Below are positions 1 through 5,370 of a stretch of 5,370 bases of DNA, piece by piece (position 1 is the first letter of the stretch; each line of letters begins with the position of its first letter). The position numbers were made by a program, and so were the translations under genes. This DNA is from Chlorobiota bacterium. GTDB taxonomy: Bacteria; Bacteroidota; Bacteroidia; Flavobacteriales; Flavobacteriaceae. The stretch is from positions 1 through 5,370 of the forward strand of contig JAADHG010000090.1 in NCBI GenBank assembly GCA_013151975.1, given 5' to 3'. Below the pieces are notes generated by a model. It was not told the DNA's origin and did no database searches. It was given only the letters and a program-made list of their open reading frames with translations.

Positions 1-8
1 ATATTGTT

Positions 9-689
9 TTAATCTTTTACGCCTTGTGGAAAATGAACATAATTACCTTCATTTACCGAATATATTTTTCCGTTTTCTGAAAATTGCATATGAGGATGCG
101 ACAAATAAAATGTACCAATAGCTGGATTTAGTGTAAATCCATTTACACCATCGCCAGTTGTATATACCAGCATTGTAGATGTTCCATAAATAACATACCC
201 TGCAGCTACTTGTTTATTTCCTTTTTGTAAAAAATCTTCTAAAGTCACAGGTGTTCCAATTGGTGTTACGCGTGTATAGATAGAAAAAATTGTGCCAACG
301 GAAACATTAACATCAATATTTGATGAGCCATCCAAGGGGTCGATTAAAACAACATACTTGTTTTGGTTGTTTTCATCTTGACTATTAATGGTAATGAAAT
401 CTTCTTCTTCTTCACTAGCAATACCACAAACAATATTTCTATTGGTTAACGTTTGAATAAATTTATCATTAGCATAAACATCTAATTTCTGTTGGTCTTC
501 ACCTTGAATATTGGTGTCGCCTGCAGTACCTATAATATCGACTAAACCAGCTTTATTCACTTCATGATTTACAACTTTTGCAGCCAACCTAATCGAGTTA
601 ATTAATCGTGATAACTCTCCTGAAGTATATTTAAACGAGGTTTGATTTTCAATAATAAACTCGCCTAAAGTTTTGTTTTTTTGAGACAT
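9..689 (-). CDS. fbp: Class I fructose-1,6-bisphosphatase, C-terminally truncated
   Basis: This enzyme removes the 1-phosphate of fructose 1,6-bisphosphate to give fructose 6-phosphate, the committed cytosolic step of gluconeogenesis. The 226 residues match the N-terminal two thirds of the family. They include the acidic metal site ASEEEED (91-97), the hallmark DPLDGSSN (117-124) with its catalytic and metal-binding aspartates, and the substrate-loop NEGN (213-216). Bacterial members run to about 330 residues, so roughly 105-110 are missing. By family knowledge the lost part holds the YTSRYIGS-like substrate segment, a conserved lysine and the last metal-binding glutamate, so the product as read should be inactive. 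The stop follows GVKD, where homologues continue YIK. The 14 bases from that Asp codon onward would read D-Y-I-K-Q-Y if four bases were restored, which suggests a small deletion or a read error at the sequence edge. The start ATG (687-689) fits the usual flavobacterial N-terminus (MSQ-NKTLGEF). The gene is divergent from the GNAT-lysC pair. Identity is very sure; whether the truncation is real is not. Confidence 0.93.
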   Translation of the reverse strand: MSQKNKTLGEFIIENQTSFKYTSGELSRLINSIRLAAKVVNHEVNKAGLVDIIGTAGDTNIQGEDQQKLDVYANDKFIQTLTNRNIVCGIASEEEEDFITINSQDENNQNKYVVLIDPLDGSSNIDVNVSVGTIFSIYTRVTPIGTPVTLEDFLQKGNKQVAAGYVIYGTSTMLVYTTGDGVNGFTLNPAIGTFYLSHPHMQFSENGKIYSVNEGNYVHFPQGVKD

Positions 690-714
690 TTTTTGGTTGT
701 GTGTTTAAGTATAA

Positions 715-722
715 CAAATATC
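715..722 (-). promoter_or_regulatory. Possible -7 element for fbp
   Basis: On the minus strand this reads GATATTTG, one mismatch from the Bacteroidota -7 consensus TAnnTTTG, and it lies 25 bases upstream of the fbp start codon. The nearest upstream TTG triplets (738-740 and 735-737) are only 15 and 12 bases away, shorter than the usual 17-23 bases to the -33 element. It is a weak candidate, listed because fbp must have its own promoter in this short divergent region. Confidence 0.25.
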
Positions 723-787
723 GTATTTTTTAATCAACAATAACGTTTTCGTAAAAGATAAATTAGTATAATTAACCTACATTAAAC

Positions 788-795
788 TATCTTTG
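788..795 (+). promoter_or_regulatory. Predicted -7 promoter element for the GNAT-lysC operon
   Basis: TATCTTTG is an exact match to the Bacteroidota primary sigma factor -7 consensus TAnnTTTG and lies 17 bases before the GNAT start codon. No perfect -33 TTTG is present. The closest match is TTAG at 763-766, 21 bases upstream, within the normal spacing range. The implied leader would be about 10 bases, leaving no room for a riboswitch or attenuator, so the adjacent lysC is unlikely to be controlled by a leader RNA from this promoter. The element is seen directly; its activity is inferred. Confidence 0.5.
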
Positions 796-812
796 GCTTT
801 ATTTTAAAATTT

Positions 813-1295
813 ATGAATTTCACAATTAGACCCGCAACTAAAGAAGACATGCCTCAGGCGTTAGAATTAATTAAAGAACTGGCAATTTTCGAAAAAGAAG
901 AGAATGCTGTAGAAGTGACTGTTCAAGACCTACAAAATGATGGTTTTGGAGAGCAACCGGCTTTTACCTGTTTTGTAGCAGAACTAAATAATAAGGTTGA
1001 AGGCATCGCTTTGGTGTATAAGCGGTATTCCACTTGGAAAGGCCCTATTTTACATTTAGAAGACTTAGTTGTTAACCAAAGAATGAGAGGTCTAGGAATG
1101 GGTACTGCACTGTTAGACGAAGTGGTTAAATTTGCCCATAGTTTAGGTGCTAAACGTATTAATTGGGAAGTACTGGATTGGAATGAAAAAGCAATCAAAC
1201 TGTATGAAAGAAAAGGAGCAAAAGTTTTAAGAGATTGGGACGTTGTACATTTAGATGAACAAGGAATTAAAAATTACATAGCAAATATAGAATAA
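813..1295 (+). CDS. GNAT-family N-acetyltransferase, SSAT / thialysine acetyltransferase-like
   Basis: This is a 160-residue cytosolic acetyl-CoA-dependent acetyltransferase with a single GNAT domain filling the whole protein. Several signatures resemble the spermidine/spermine (SSAT) and thialysine acetyltransferase branch: IRPATKED at 5-12, LIKELA at 19-24, DGFGE at 43-47, HLEDL at 81-85, the acetyl-CoA pyrophosphate loop RGLGMG at 92-97, and LDWNEKAIKLYERKGA at 121-136, with Tyr131 at the position of the usual general-acid tyrosine. Likely substrates are therefore small primary amines such as polyamines, thialysine or a lysine-like compound, but the sequence does not choose among them. Length is normal and the start agrees with the family N-terminus. 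It is first in the transcript, and its TAA stop shares a base with the lysC ATG, so the two are probably translationally coupled. The family call is confident; the substrate is open. Confidence 0.9.
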   Translation: MNFTIRPATKEDMPQALELIKELAIFEKEENAVEVTVQDLQNDGFGEQPAFTCFVAELNNKVEGIALVYKRYSTWKGPILHLEDLVVNQRMRGLGMGTALLDEVVKFAHSLGAKRINWEVLDWNEKAIKLYERKGAKVLRDWDVVHLDEQGIKNYIANIE

Positions 1296-2545
1296 TGCAC
1301 ATTTTTAAATTTGGAGGTGCTTCAGTAAAAGATGCTGAAGGTGTAAAAAACTTGGTAAAAGTTTTAAAAACTGTTGGATATAGTGAAACTCTAGTGGTTG
1401 TTTCTGCTATGGGAAAAACTACAAATGCGCTAGAAGAGGTTATTTACAATTACTTTAATAATACAAAAGAATTGCAAAGTTCTATACAAGATGTAAAGAA
1501 ATATCATAACGCCATTTTGTTAGATCTTTTTGATAATGAAAACCATCCGGTTTTTAATACTGTTTCCAACTTTTTCAATGATTTAACTGTTTTCTTCGAA
1601 AGAAATAAATCGCCAGATTACAACTTTGTTTATGATCAAGTTGTTGGATTTGGTGAGCTCGTTTCAACTTCTATTATTAGTACTTATTTAGAAACTGTAG
1701 GCATAAAAAATAATTGGCTTGACGTTCGTGAGTTTATAAAAACAGACAACTTTAATAGAAATGCAAAAGTAGATTGGGAAAAAACACAAGACATAATAAC
1801 TAACAAAACAGAAAAAAATATTTTAAACATTACACAGGGATTTTTAGGAAGTGACGCAAACAACTTTACCACCACGCTTGGACGTGAAGGAAGTGATTAT
1901 ACAGCGGCTATTTTTGCTTACTGCTTAAATGCAGAAAGTGTTACGATTTGGAAAGATGTTCCTGGGGTTTTAAATGCAGATCCTAGATTTTTTGAAAATG
2001 CGAAATTACTAAATCAAATTTCTTATCGTGAAGCTATAGAATTAGCATTTTACGGAGCTTCCGTTATTCATCCTAAAACATTACAACCCTTACAGCGAAA
2101 GGAAATTCCTTTGTATGTTAAATCGTTTTTAAATCCTAAAGACACGGGAACTTGTGTTAGTAAAGGTGTTGATTTAGAACCTGAAACACCATGCTTTATT
2201 GTTAAAAAAAATCAAGTTTTAATCTCGTTATCTTCTTTAGACTTCTCATTTATAGTAGAAGAAAATATTAGTAAAATATTCAACTTATTACATTTATATA
2301 AAATGAAAGTTGACATGATACAAAACTCAGCAATTAGCTTTTCTGTCTGTGTAGATAATAATTACAATAATTTAGAAAAGTTACTACAACACTTAAAAGC
2401 AAAATTTAAAGTAACATATCACGAAAATGTATCTCTTTATACTATACGTCATTACGACGAAAAATCTATTCAAAATTTAGAACAAAATAAATCTGTTTTA
2501 ATGAAACAATTATACTTAGATACCGTTCAAATAGTAACAAAATAA
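1295..2545 (+). CDS. lysC: Aspartate kinase (aspartokinase), monofunctional
   Basis: This enzyme phosphorylates L-aspartate with ATP to 4-phospho-L-aspartate, the first step toward lysine, diaminopimelate, threonine and methionine, in the cytosol. The amino-acid-kinase domain spans about residues 1-285: KFGGASV (5-11), SAMGKTTNAL (38-47), GFGE (118-121), TLGREGSD (194-201), WKDVPGV (219-225), DPR (229-231) and GASVIHPKT (254-262). The remainder, about 300-416, is the regulatory ACT region. The first ACT unit is recognisable around 308-355. The second is short and unusual, ending LYTIRHYDEK then a KSVLMKQLYLDTVQIV-like tail, without the glycine-rich loop of typical lysine-sensing enzymes. At 416 residues it is slightly shorter than E. 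coli LysC (449). No homoserine dehydrogenase domain follows. The ATG overlaps the GNAT stop by one base. The catalytic call is very sure; feedback behaviour cannot be read from the sequence. The paralogue name is uncertain, since some species carry several aspartokinases. Confidence 0.93.
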   Translation: MHIFKFGGASVKDAEGVKNLVKVLKTVGYSETLVVVSAMGKTTNALEEVIYNYFNNTKELQSSIQDVKKYHNAILLDLFDNENHPVFNTVSNFFNDLTVFFERNKSPDYNFVYDQVVGFGELVSTSIISTYLETVGIKNNWLDVREFIKTDNFNRNAKVDWEKTQDIITNKTEKNILNITQGFLGSDANNFTTTLGREGSDYTAAIFAYCLNAESVTIWKDVPGVLNADPRFFENAKLLNQISYREAIELAFYGASVIHPKTLQPLQRKEIPLYVKSFLNPKDTGTCVSKGVDLEPETPCFIVKKNQVLISLSSLDFSFIVEENISKIFNLLHLYKMKVDMIQNSAISFSVCVDNNYNNLEKLLQHLKAKFKVTYHENVSLYTIRHYDEKSIQNLEQNKSVLMKQLYLDTVQIVTK

Positions 2546-2571
2546 GGCGCTTCTTCTTATTTGTTTTTAAG

Positions 2572-2579
2572 TATATTTG
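2572..2579 (+). promoter_or_regulatory. Possible -7 promoter element for the olsF-like gene
   Basis: TATATTTG matches the Bacteroidota -7 consensus TAnnTTTG exactly and lies 23 bases before the start codon of the acyltransferase gene, in the 57-base gap after lysC. No TTTG or TTG occurs at the proper -33 distance (a TTTG at 2560-2563 is only 8 bases away), so the promoter is incomplete by consensus. The gap has no obvious hairpin terminator, so read-through from lysC is also possible. Confidence 0.4.
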
Positions 2580-2602
2580 TAGTTCGTTCAATTAAATAAC
2601 TC

Positions 2603-4414
2603 ATGTCATTAGTAACCGCAAAAGAAGTTTCAAAAGCTATAAAAGCAGACAAATATGGTTTTATAGGAACTTTTATTGGTTGGTTACTCATGAAACTTTT
2701 AAAGATTTCTACTATAAATAAAGTTTACAACAGAAACAAACATTTGAACGATCTTGAATTTTTAAACGCTATTTTGGAGGAGTTTCAAATTAATTTTGAA
2801 ATTCCTGATGAAGATTTAAAACGATTACCAAAAACTGGGGCTTATATTACAATATCCAATCATCCACTTGGAGGCATTGATGGTATTTTGTTGTTAAAAT
2901 TAATGCTTGAGCAACGCAGTGATTTTAAGATTATCGCAAATTTTTTGTTGCATCGCATAGAGCCCTTAAAACCATATATAATGCCTGTAAATCCTTTTGA
3001 AGACAGAAAAGATGTAAAATCAAGTATTACAGGATTTAAAAACTCTATTCTTCATTTAAGAGCGGGCAAACCTTTAGGTATTTTTCCTGCAGGTGAAGTT
3101 TCAACTTATAGAGATGGTAAATTAGTAATAGATAAACCATGGGAAGAAGCTGCAATGAAATTGGCTCAAAAAGCTGAAGTCCCAATAGTTCCCATTTATT
3201 TTCATGCTAAAAATAGTAAACTATTTTACAAATTATCACAAATAAGTGACACTTTTAGAACAGCTAAATTACCATCTGAAGTACTCACTCAAAAAAAGCG
3301 AATAATAAAAGTAAGGATTGGCAAATCTATTTCTGTAAAAGAACAGAAAGAGCATACAAATCTTTTAGAGTTTTCAGAATTTATTAGAAAAAAAACGTAT
3401 ATGTTATCTAATACTTTTGACGATAAATCCAAAATATTAAATAATATATCATCTACTTTAAAACTTCCAAAAATTCCTAAAAAGATAGTAACTCCCGTAA
3501 AAACGGCAGTTATGATCCAAGAAATTGAAGAGCTAAAAGAAGGCGATTATAGACTTTTAAAAAGTAAAAATTATGAAGTGTATTTGGCTCCTGCAATTAA
3601 ACTCCCTAATATACTTCGTGAGATAGGACGATTACGAGAAATTACATTTAGAGAAGTGGGCGAAGGCACAAATGAAGCTATAGATTTGGATAAATTTGAT
3701 ACCTATTACCATCATATGTTTCTTTGGGATGATGAAAAGAAAGTAATTGCTGGAGCATATCGCATGGGATTAGGCTCTAAGATTTTTGAAAAGTATGGTA
3801 TTGATGGCTTTTATCTACAAGATTTGTTTAGGTTTGAACCTGAACTTCATAAAATGATGAGCCAATCTATAGAATTAGGACGCGCCTTTATTATTGCGGC
3901 ATATCAACAAAGGCCAATGCCTTTATTTTTACTCTGGAAAGGTATAGTGCACACAACATTGCGTTTCCCTGAACATAAATTTTTAATTGGTGGCGTAAGC
4001 ATAAGCAATCAGTTTTCTAATTTTTCCAAATCGTTAATGATTGAGTTTATGAAGTCGCATTATTACGACCCATACATTGCACAATATGTACACCCTAAAA
4101 AAGAGTTTAAAGTAAAGCTGAAAGATGCCGATAAGGATTTTGTGTTTGATGCTACTGAAGCCGATTTAAATAAATTTGATAAAATTATTGACGAACTAGA
4201 ACCAGGAAGCTTGCGTATGCCTGTATTACTTAAAAAGTATATTAAACAAAACGCACGATTGGTTGGCTTTAATGTAGACCCCTTGTTTAACAATGCCGTT
4301 GACGGCTTGATGTATATTAAAATTGCCGATTTACCAGAAAGCACAGTACGTCCAGTTATGGAAGAGTTTCAAGCCGAATTGGAACGTAAGTTTATGGAGA
4401 ATCATGATAAGTAA
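2603..4414 (+). CDS. olsF: Bifunctional acyltransferase of the OlsF type (ornithine/aminolipid synthesis)
   Basis: This 603-residue protein joins two acyltransferase modules. The N-terminal part (about 20-265) is PlsC/OlsA-like. It has a hydrophobic stretch near 19-34, the acyltransferase motif SNHPLGGIDG (85-94), the substrate motif FPAGEVSTYRDG (161-172) and VPIVPIYFHA (193-202). The C-terminal part (about 320-500) is GNAT/OlsB-like, often annotated as putative hemolysin: REITFREVGEG (345-355), GAYRMGLG (384-391), YLQDLF (404-409) and ELGRAFI (424-430). In OlsF from Flavobacterium johnsoniae and Serratia, the OlsB-like domain N-acylates ornithine with a 3-hydroxy fatty acid to lyso-ornithine lipid, and the OlsA-like domain adds the second acyl chain. 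The protein probably acts at the inner face of the cytoplasmic membrane. The amino acid head group (ornithine, glycine or glycyl-serine as in flavolipin) cannot be fixed from sequence. An extension (about 500-603) follows the GNAT core. The HP-to-D spacing is one residue longer than canonical HX4D. The architecture is sure; the product is inferred from it. Confidence 0.82.
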   Translation: MSLVTAKEVSKAIKADKYGFIGTFIGWLLMKLLKISTINKVYNRNKHLNDLEFLNAILEEFQINFEIPDEDLKRLPKTGAYITISNHPLGGIDGILLLKLMLEQRSDFKIIANFLLHRIEPLKPYIMPVNPFEDRKDVKSSITGFKNSILHLRAGKPLGIFPAGEVSTYRDGKLVIDKPWEEAAMKLAQKAEVPIVPIYFHAKNSKLFYKLSQISDTFRTAKLPSEVLTQKKRIIKVRIGKSISVKEQKEHTNLLEFSEFIRKKTYMLSNTFDDKSKILNNISSTLKLPKIPKKIVTPVKTAVMIQEIEELKEGDYRLLKSKNYEVYLAPAIKLPNILREIGRLREITFREVGEGTNEAIDLDKFDTYYHHMFLWDDEKKVIAGAYRMGLGSKIFEKYGIDGFYLQDLFRFEPELHKMMSQSIELGRAFIIAAYQQRPMPLFLLWKGIVHTTLRFPEHKFLIGGVSISNQFSNFSKSLMIEFMKSHYYDPYIAQYVHPKKEFKVKLKDADKDFVFDATEADLNKFDKIIDELEPGSLRMPVLLKKYIKQNARLVGFNVDPLFNNAVDGLMYIKIADLPESTVRPVMEEFQAELERKFMENHDK

Positions 4415-4441
4415 ATTTATATTCTCTTAAACAAAAACACT

Positions 4442-4482
4442 CCAATACTATTCAATATTTTTTTGCCATTAAATAGTATTGG
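4442..4482. terminator. Bidirectional hairpin terminator between convergent genes
   Basis: CCAATACTATT (4442-4452) and AATAGTATTGG (4472-4482) form a perfect 11-bp stem. After a single C/A mismatch (4453/4471) three more pairs (AAT 4454-4456 with ATT 4468-4470) extend it around an 11-base loop. It sits midway between the ends of the olsF-like gene and the TM2 gene. Minus-strand transcripts leaving the hairpin run into a T-rich stretch (GTGTTTTTGTTT), and the plus-strand side is also T-rich (TTCTTATTTT). It therefore plausibly ends transcription in both directions, better for the TM2 gene. Confidence 0.75.
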
Positions 4483-4516
4483 TAAGTTCTTATTTTCAAT
4501 CTTTAAAGATATCCCT

Positions 4517-4894
4517 CTAAAACCAAGCTTTTTTCCCTACTTGATAAGTATTGTAAAATTCTTCATCCGATTTTGTGAGGTAAATAATACCTTCAATTAG
4601 CCCTATTAATCCTGTTGCCCAAAGAATTAAAAATCCAACTCCTAGACAAGACGTAATAAAACCAATTACAGTTATACCCAGCAAAATTCCACCCTCCTTA
4701 TTATATCCTAAAATAAATTTATGCACTCCAAAAGAACCAAATAAAATTCCTAAAATTCCAGCTAATACCTTTTTGTTATCTCCCGAAGCTTTATTAAACG
4801 TTTCTTTGGCTTCATTTGCAAATTCTTTAGCACTTTCTTTGGCATCTCCTAACATATCGTTAAGATCGTTACCTGAATTTTTTTCGTCAGACAT
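4517..4894 (-). CDS. TM2-domain inner-membrane protein with charged N-terminal helix
   Basis: This small membrane protein has 125 residues and no known enzymatic role. Residues 1-40 are hydrophilic and alanine/lysine/glutamate-rich (AKESAKEFANEAKETFNKA, 18-36), probably an amphipathic or coiled-coil helix resembling stress-type repeats. There is no signal peptide. The TM2 domain follows at 41-107: a first membrane helix with the signature ILGILFGSFGVHKFILGY (47-64), a short loop NKEGG, then a long hydrophobic stretch (70-106) ending in LIGLIEGIIYLTKSDEEF (96-113), typical of bacterial TM2 proteins. The charged N-terminus before the first helix suggests a hairpin topology with both ends in the cytoplasm. 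The gene lies 51 bases downstream of the broken VOC gene on the same strand and ends just before the shared terminator. The start ATG is preceded only by A/T-rich sequence. The domain call is firm; TM2 proteins have no settled biochemical role in bacteria, and none is claimed here. Confidence 0.85.
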   Translation of the reverse strand: MSDEKNSGNDLNDMLGDAKESAKEFANEAKETFNKASGDNKKVLAGILGILFGSFGVHKFILGYNKEGGILLGITVIGFITSCLGVGFLILWATGLIGLIEGIIYLTKSDEEFYNTYQVGKKAWF

Positions 4895-4945
4895 AATAGT
4901 TTTAATTTTAGTTAGACTCTAAATGTAGTAAAAAAATGAATTACT

Positions 4946-5332
4946 TTATAAAAATGCACTGTCAATAGGTTCCCAAAGTTCAATCTTATTTCCCTCAGGG
5001 TCAAGAATCCATCCAAATTTACCATATTCATATTCTTCAACTTCACCAACAATAGTAACACCTTATTCTTTTAAAACCACTAATAATTCATGCAGCTTTT
5101 CTACTCTAAAGTTCATCATAAATTGTTTTTCACTCGGCTTAAAATAAGAAGTATCCTCTTTAAAAGGAGACCATTGTGTAGAACAATCATTACCAGCTTT
5201 ATCCTTCCACCAAAATGTACACCCATAATCATCGACAGGTAATCCTAGATGTTTGCCATACCACTCTCTTATCTTATCTGGGTTTTTTGTTTTAAAGAAA
5301 AAGCCTCCTAACCCTGTTACTCTTTTCTTTAT
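4946..5332 (-). pseudogene. VOC-family (glyoxalase/bleomycin-resistance fold) gene, start lost and nonsense-interrupted
   Basis: One uninterrupted reading frame of 129 codons, apart from a single TAA, encodes a typical small VOC-superfamily protein. It begins IKKRVTGLGGFFFKTKNPDK, has EWYGKHLGLPV at 23-33, DDYGCTFWW at 34-42, and ends with the hallmark GWILDPEGNKIELWEP, whose glutamate is the usual metal ligand of the fold. There are two lesions. The expected first codon ATG reads ATA (5330-5332) with a TGA two codons upstream, and no ATG, GTG or TTG follows in frame before the first conserved strand. TAA at 5063-5065 replaces codon 90, where homologues would likely have Glu, Gln or Lys (LKE-x-GVTIVGE). 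The rest of the frame, including the 38 codons after the stop, is well preserved, so the decay is recent or the changes are sequence errors. Intact relatives act as lyases, dioxygenases or drug-binding proteins; the substrate cannot be told. Upstream, 5333-5370 shows no gene. Confidence 0.82.
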
Positions 5333-5370
5333 ATTTCAAACTTTGCTTTATTGAGATTCTTCACTTACGC

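Noticed and set aside
9..689. A naturally short, functional 226-residue fructose-bisphosphatase
   Set aside because: The class I fold needs the missing C-terminal third for substrate and metal binding, and conservation runs right up to the stop, where homologues continue without a domain boundary.
923..1198. Open frame of 91 codons on the minus strand inside the GNAT gene
   Set aside because: It lies entirely antisense to a well-conserved gene, has no recognisable domain, and its composition is what the complement of the GNAT codons gives.
1684..1875. Open frame of 63 codons antisense to lysC
   Set aside because: It is fully contained in the aspartokinase gene, with no domain, promoter or conserved motif of its own.
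4063..4344. Open frame of 93 codons antisense to the 3' part of the olsF-like gene
   Set aside because: It is fully antisense to conserved coding sequence, with no recognisable motif; it is a shadow frame.
2603..4414. Annotation of the 603-residue protein as a hemolysin
   Set aside because: The label 'putative hemolysin' is historical for the C-terminal GNAT-like domain. The paired acyltransferase motifs fit aminolipid synthesis, and there is no secretion signal or pore-forming feature.
4499..4510. Perfect 12-bp palindrome ATCTTTAAAGAT between the terminator and the TM2 gene stop
   Set aside because: It has no loop, is A/T-rich, and is short enough to arise by chance in this composition. 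It lies downstream of both genes, so an operator role is unlikely.
4920..4927. TACATTTA on the minus strand as a -7 element for the TM2 gene
   Set aside because: It has one mismatch to TAnnTTTG at the informative final G, and no -33 TTG at suitable spacing; it is too weak to list as a feature.
5330..5332. ATA as a genuine alternative start codon of the VOC gene
   Set aside because: AUA initiation is very rare, no compensating upstream start exists in frame (TGA two codons before), and the same gene carries a second disabling change, so loss of ATG is the simpler reading.

Overview
The window looks like chromosomal DNA from a marine-type member of the Bacteroidota, most likely a Flavobacteriaceae species. 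The evidence is strong AT richness, start codons preceded by A/T-rich sequence instead of Shine-Dalgarno motifs, TAnnTTTG-type -7 promoter elements, and proteins of flavobacterial character, above all a fused two-domain acyltransferase of the OlsF type. This placement comes from reading the sequence; no database search was run.

Layout. Positions 9-689 (minus strand) hold the first two thirds of a class I fructose-1,6-bisphosphatase (fbp), which ends at a premature in-frame stop 9 bases from the window edge. A 123-base intergenic region (690-812) separates it from a divergent pair on the plus strand: an SSAT-like GNAT acetyltransferase (813-1295) and a monofunctional aspartate kinase (1295-2545), which overlap by one base in TAATG. 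After a 57-base gap with a -7-like element comes a 603-residue bifunctional acyltransferase (2603-4414), probably OlsF, which makes ornithine or related aminolipids. It faces a small TM2-domain membrane protein on the minus strand (4517-4894), and a clear bidirectional hairpin terminator (4442-4482) lies between them. Upstream of the TM2 gene on the same strand is a VOC (glyoxalase/bleomycin-resistance fold) gene (4946-5332) that is broken twice: the start codon reads ATA, and TAA interrupts the frame at codon 90.

How the genes work together. This is mostly core metabolism: gluconeogenesis (fbp), entry to the aspartate-family amino acids (lysC), and membrane aminolipid synthesis (olsF). The only tight functional coupling visible is the GNAT-lysC overlap. 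No mobile element, CRISPR array, RNA gene, toxin-antitoxin pair or defence system was seen. The most notable signals are the damaged genes at the two window ends, the GNAT/aspartokinase coupling, and the atypical motif spacing in the OlsF acyltransferase domain. Nothing here clearly amounts to a new biological system.
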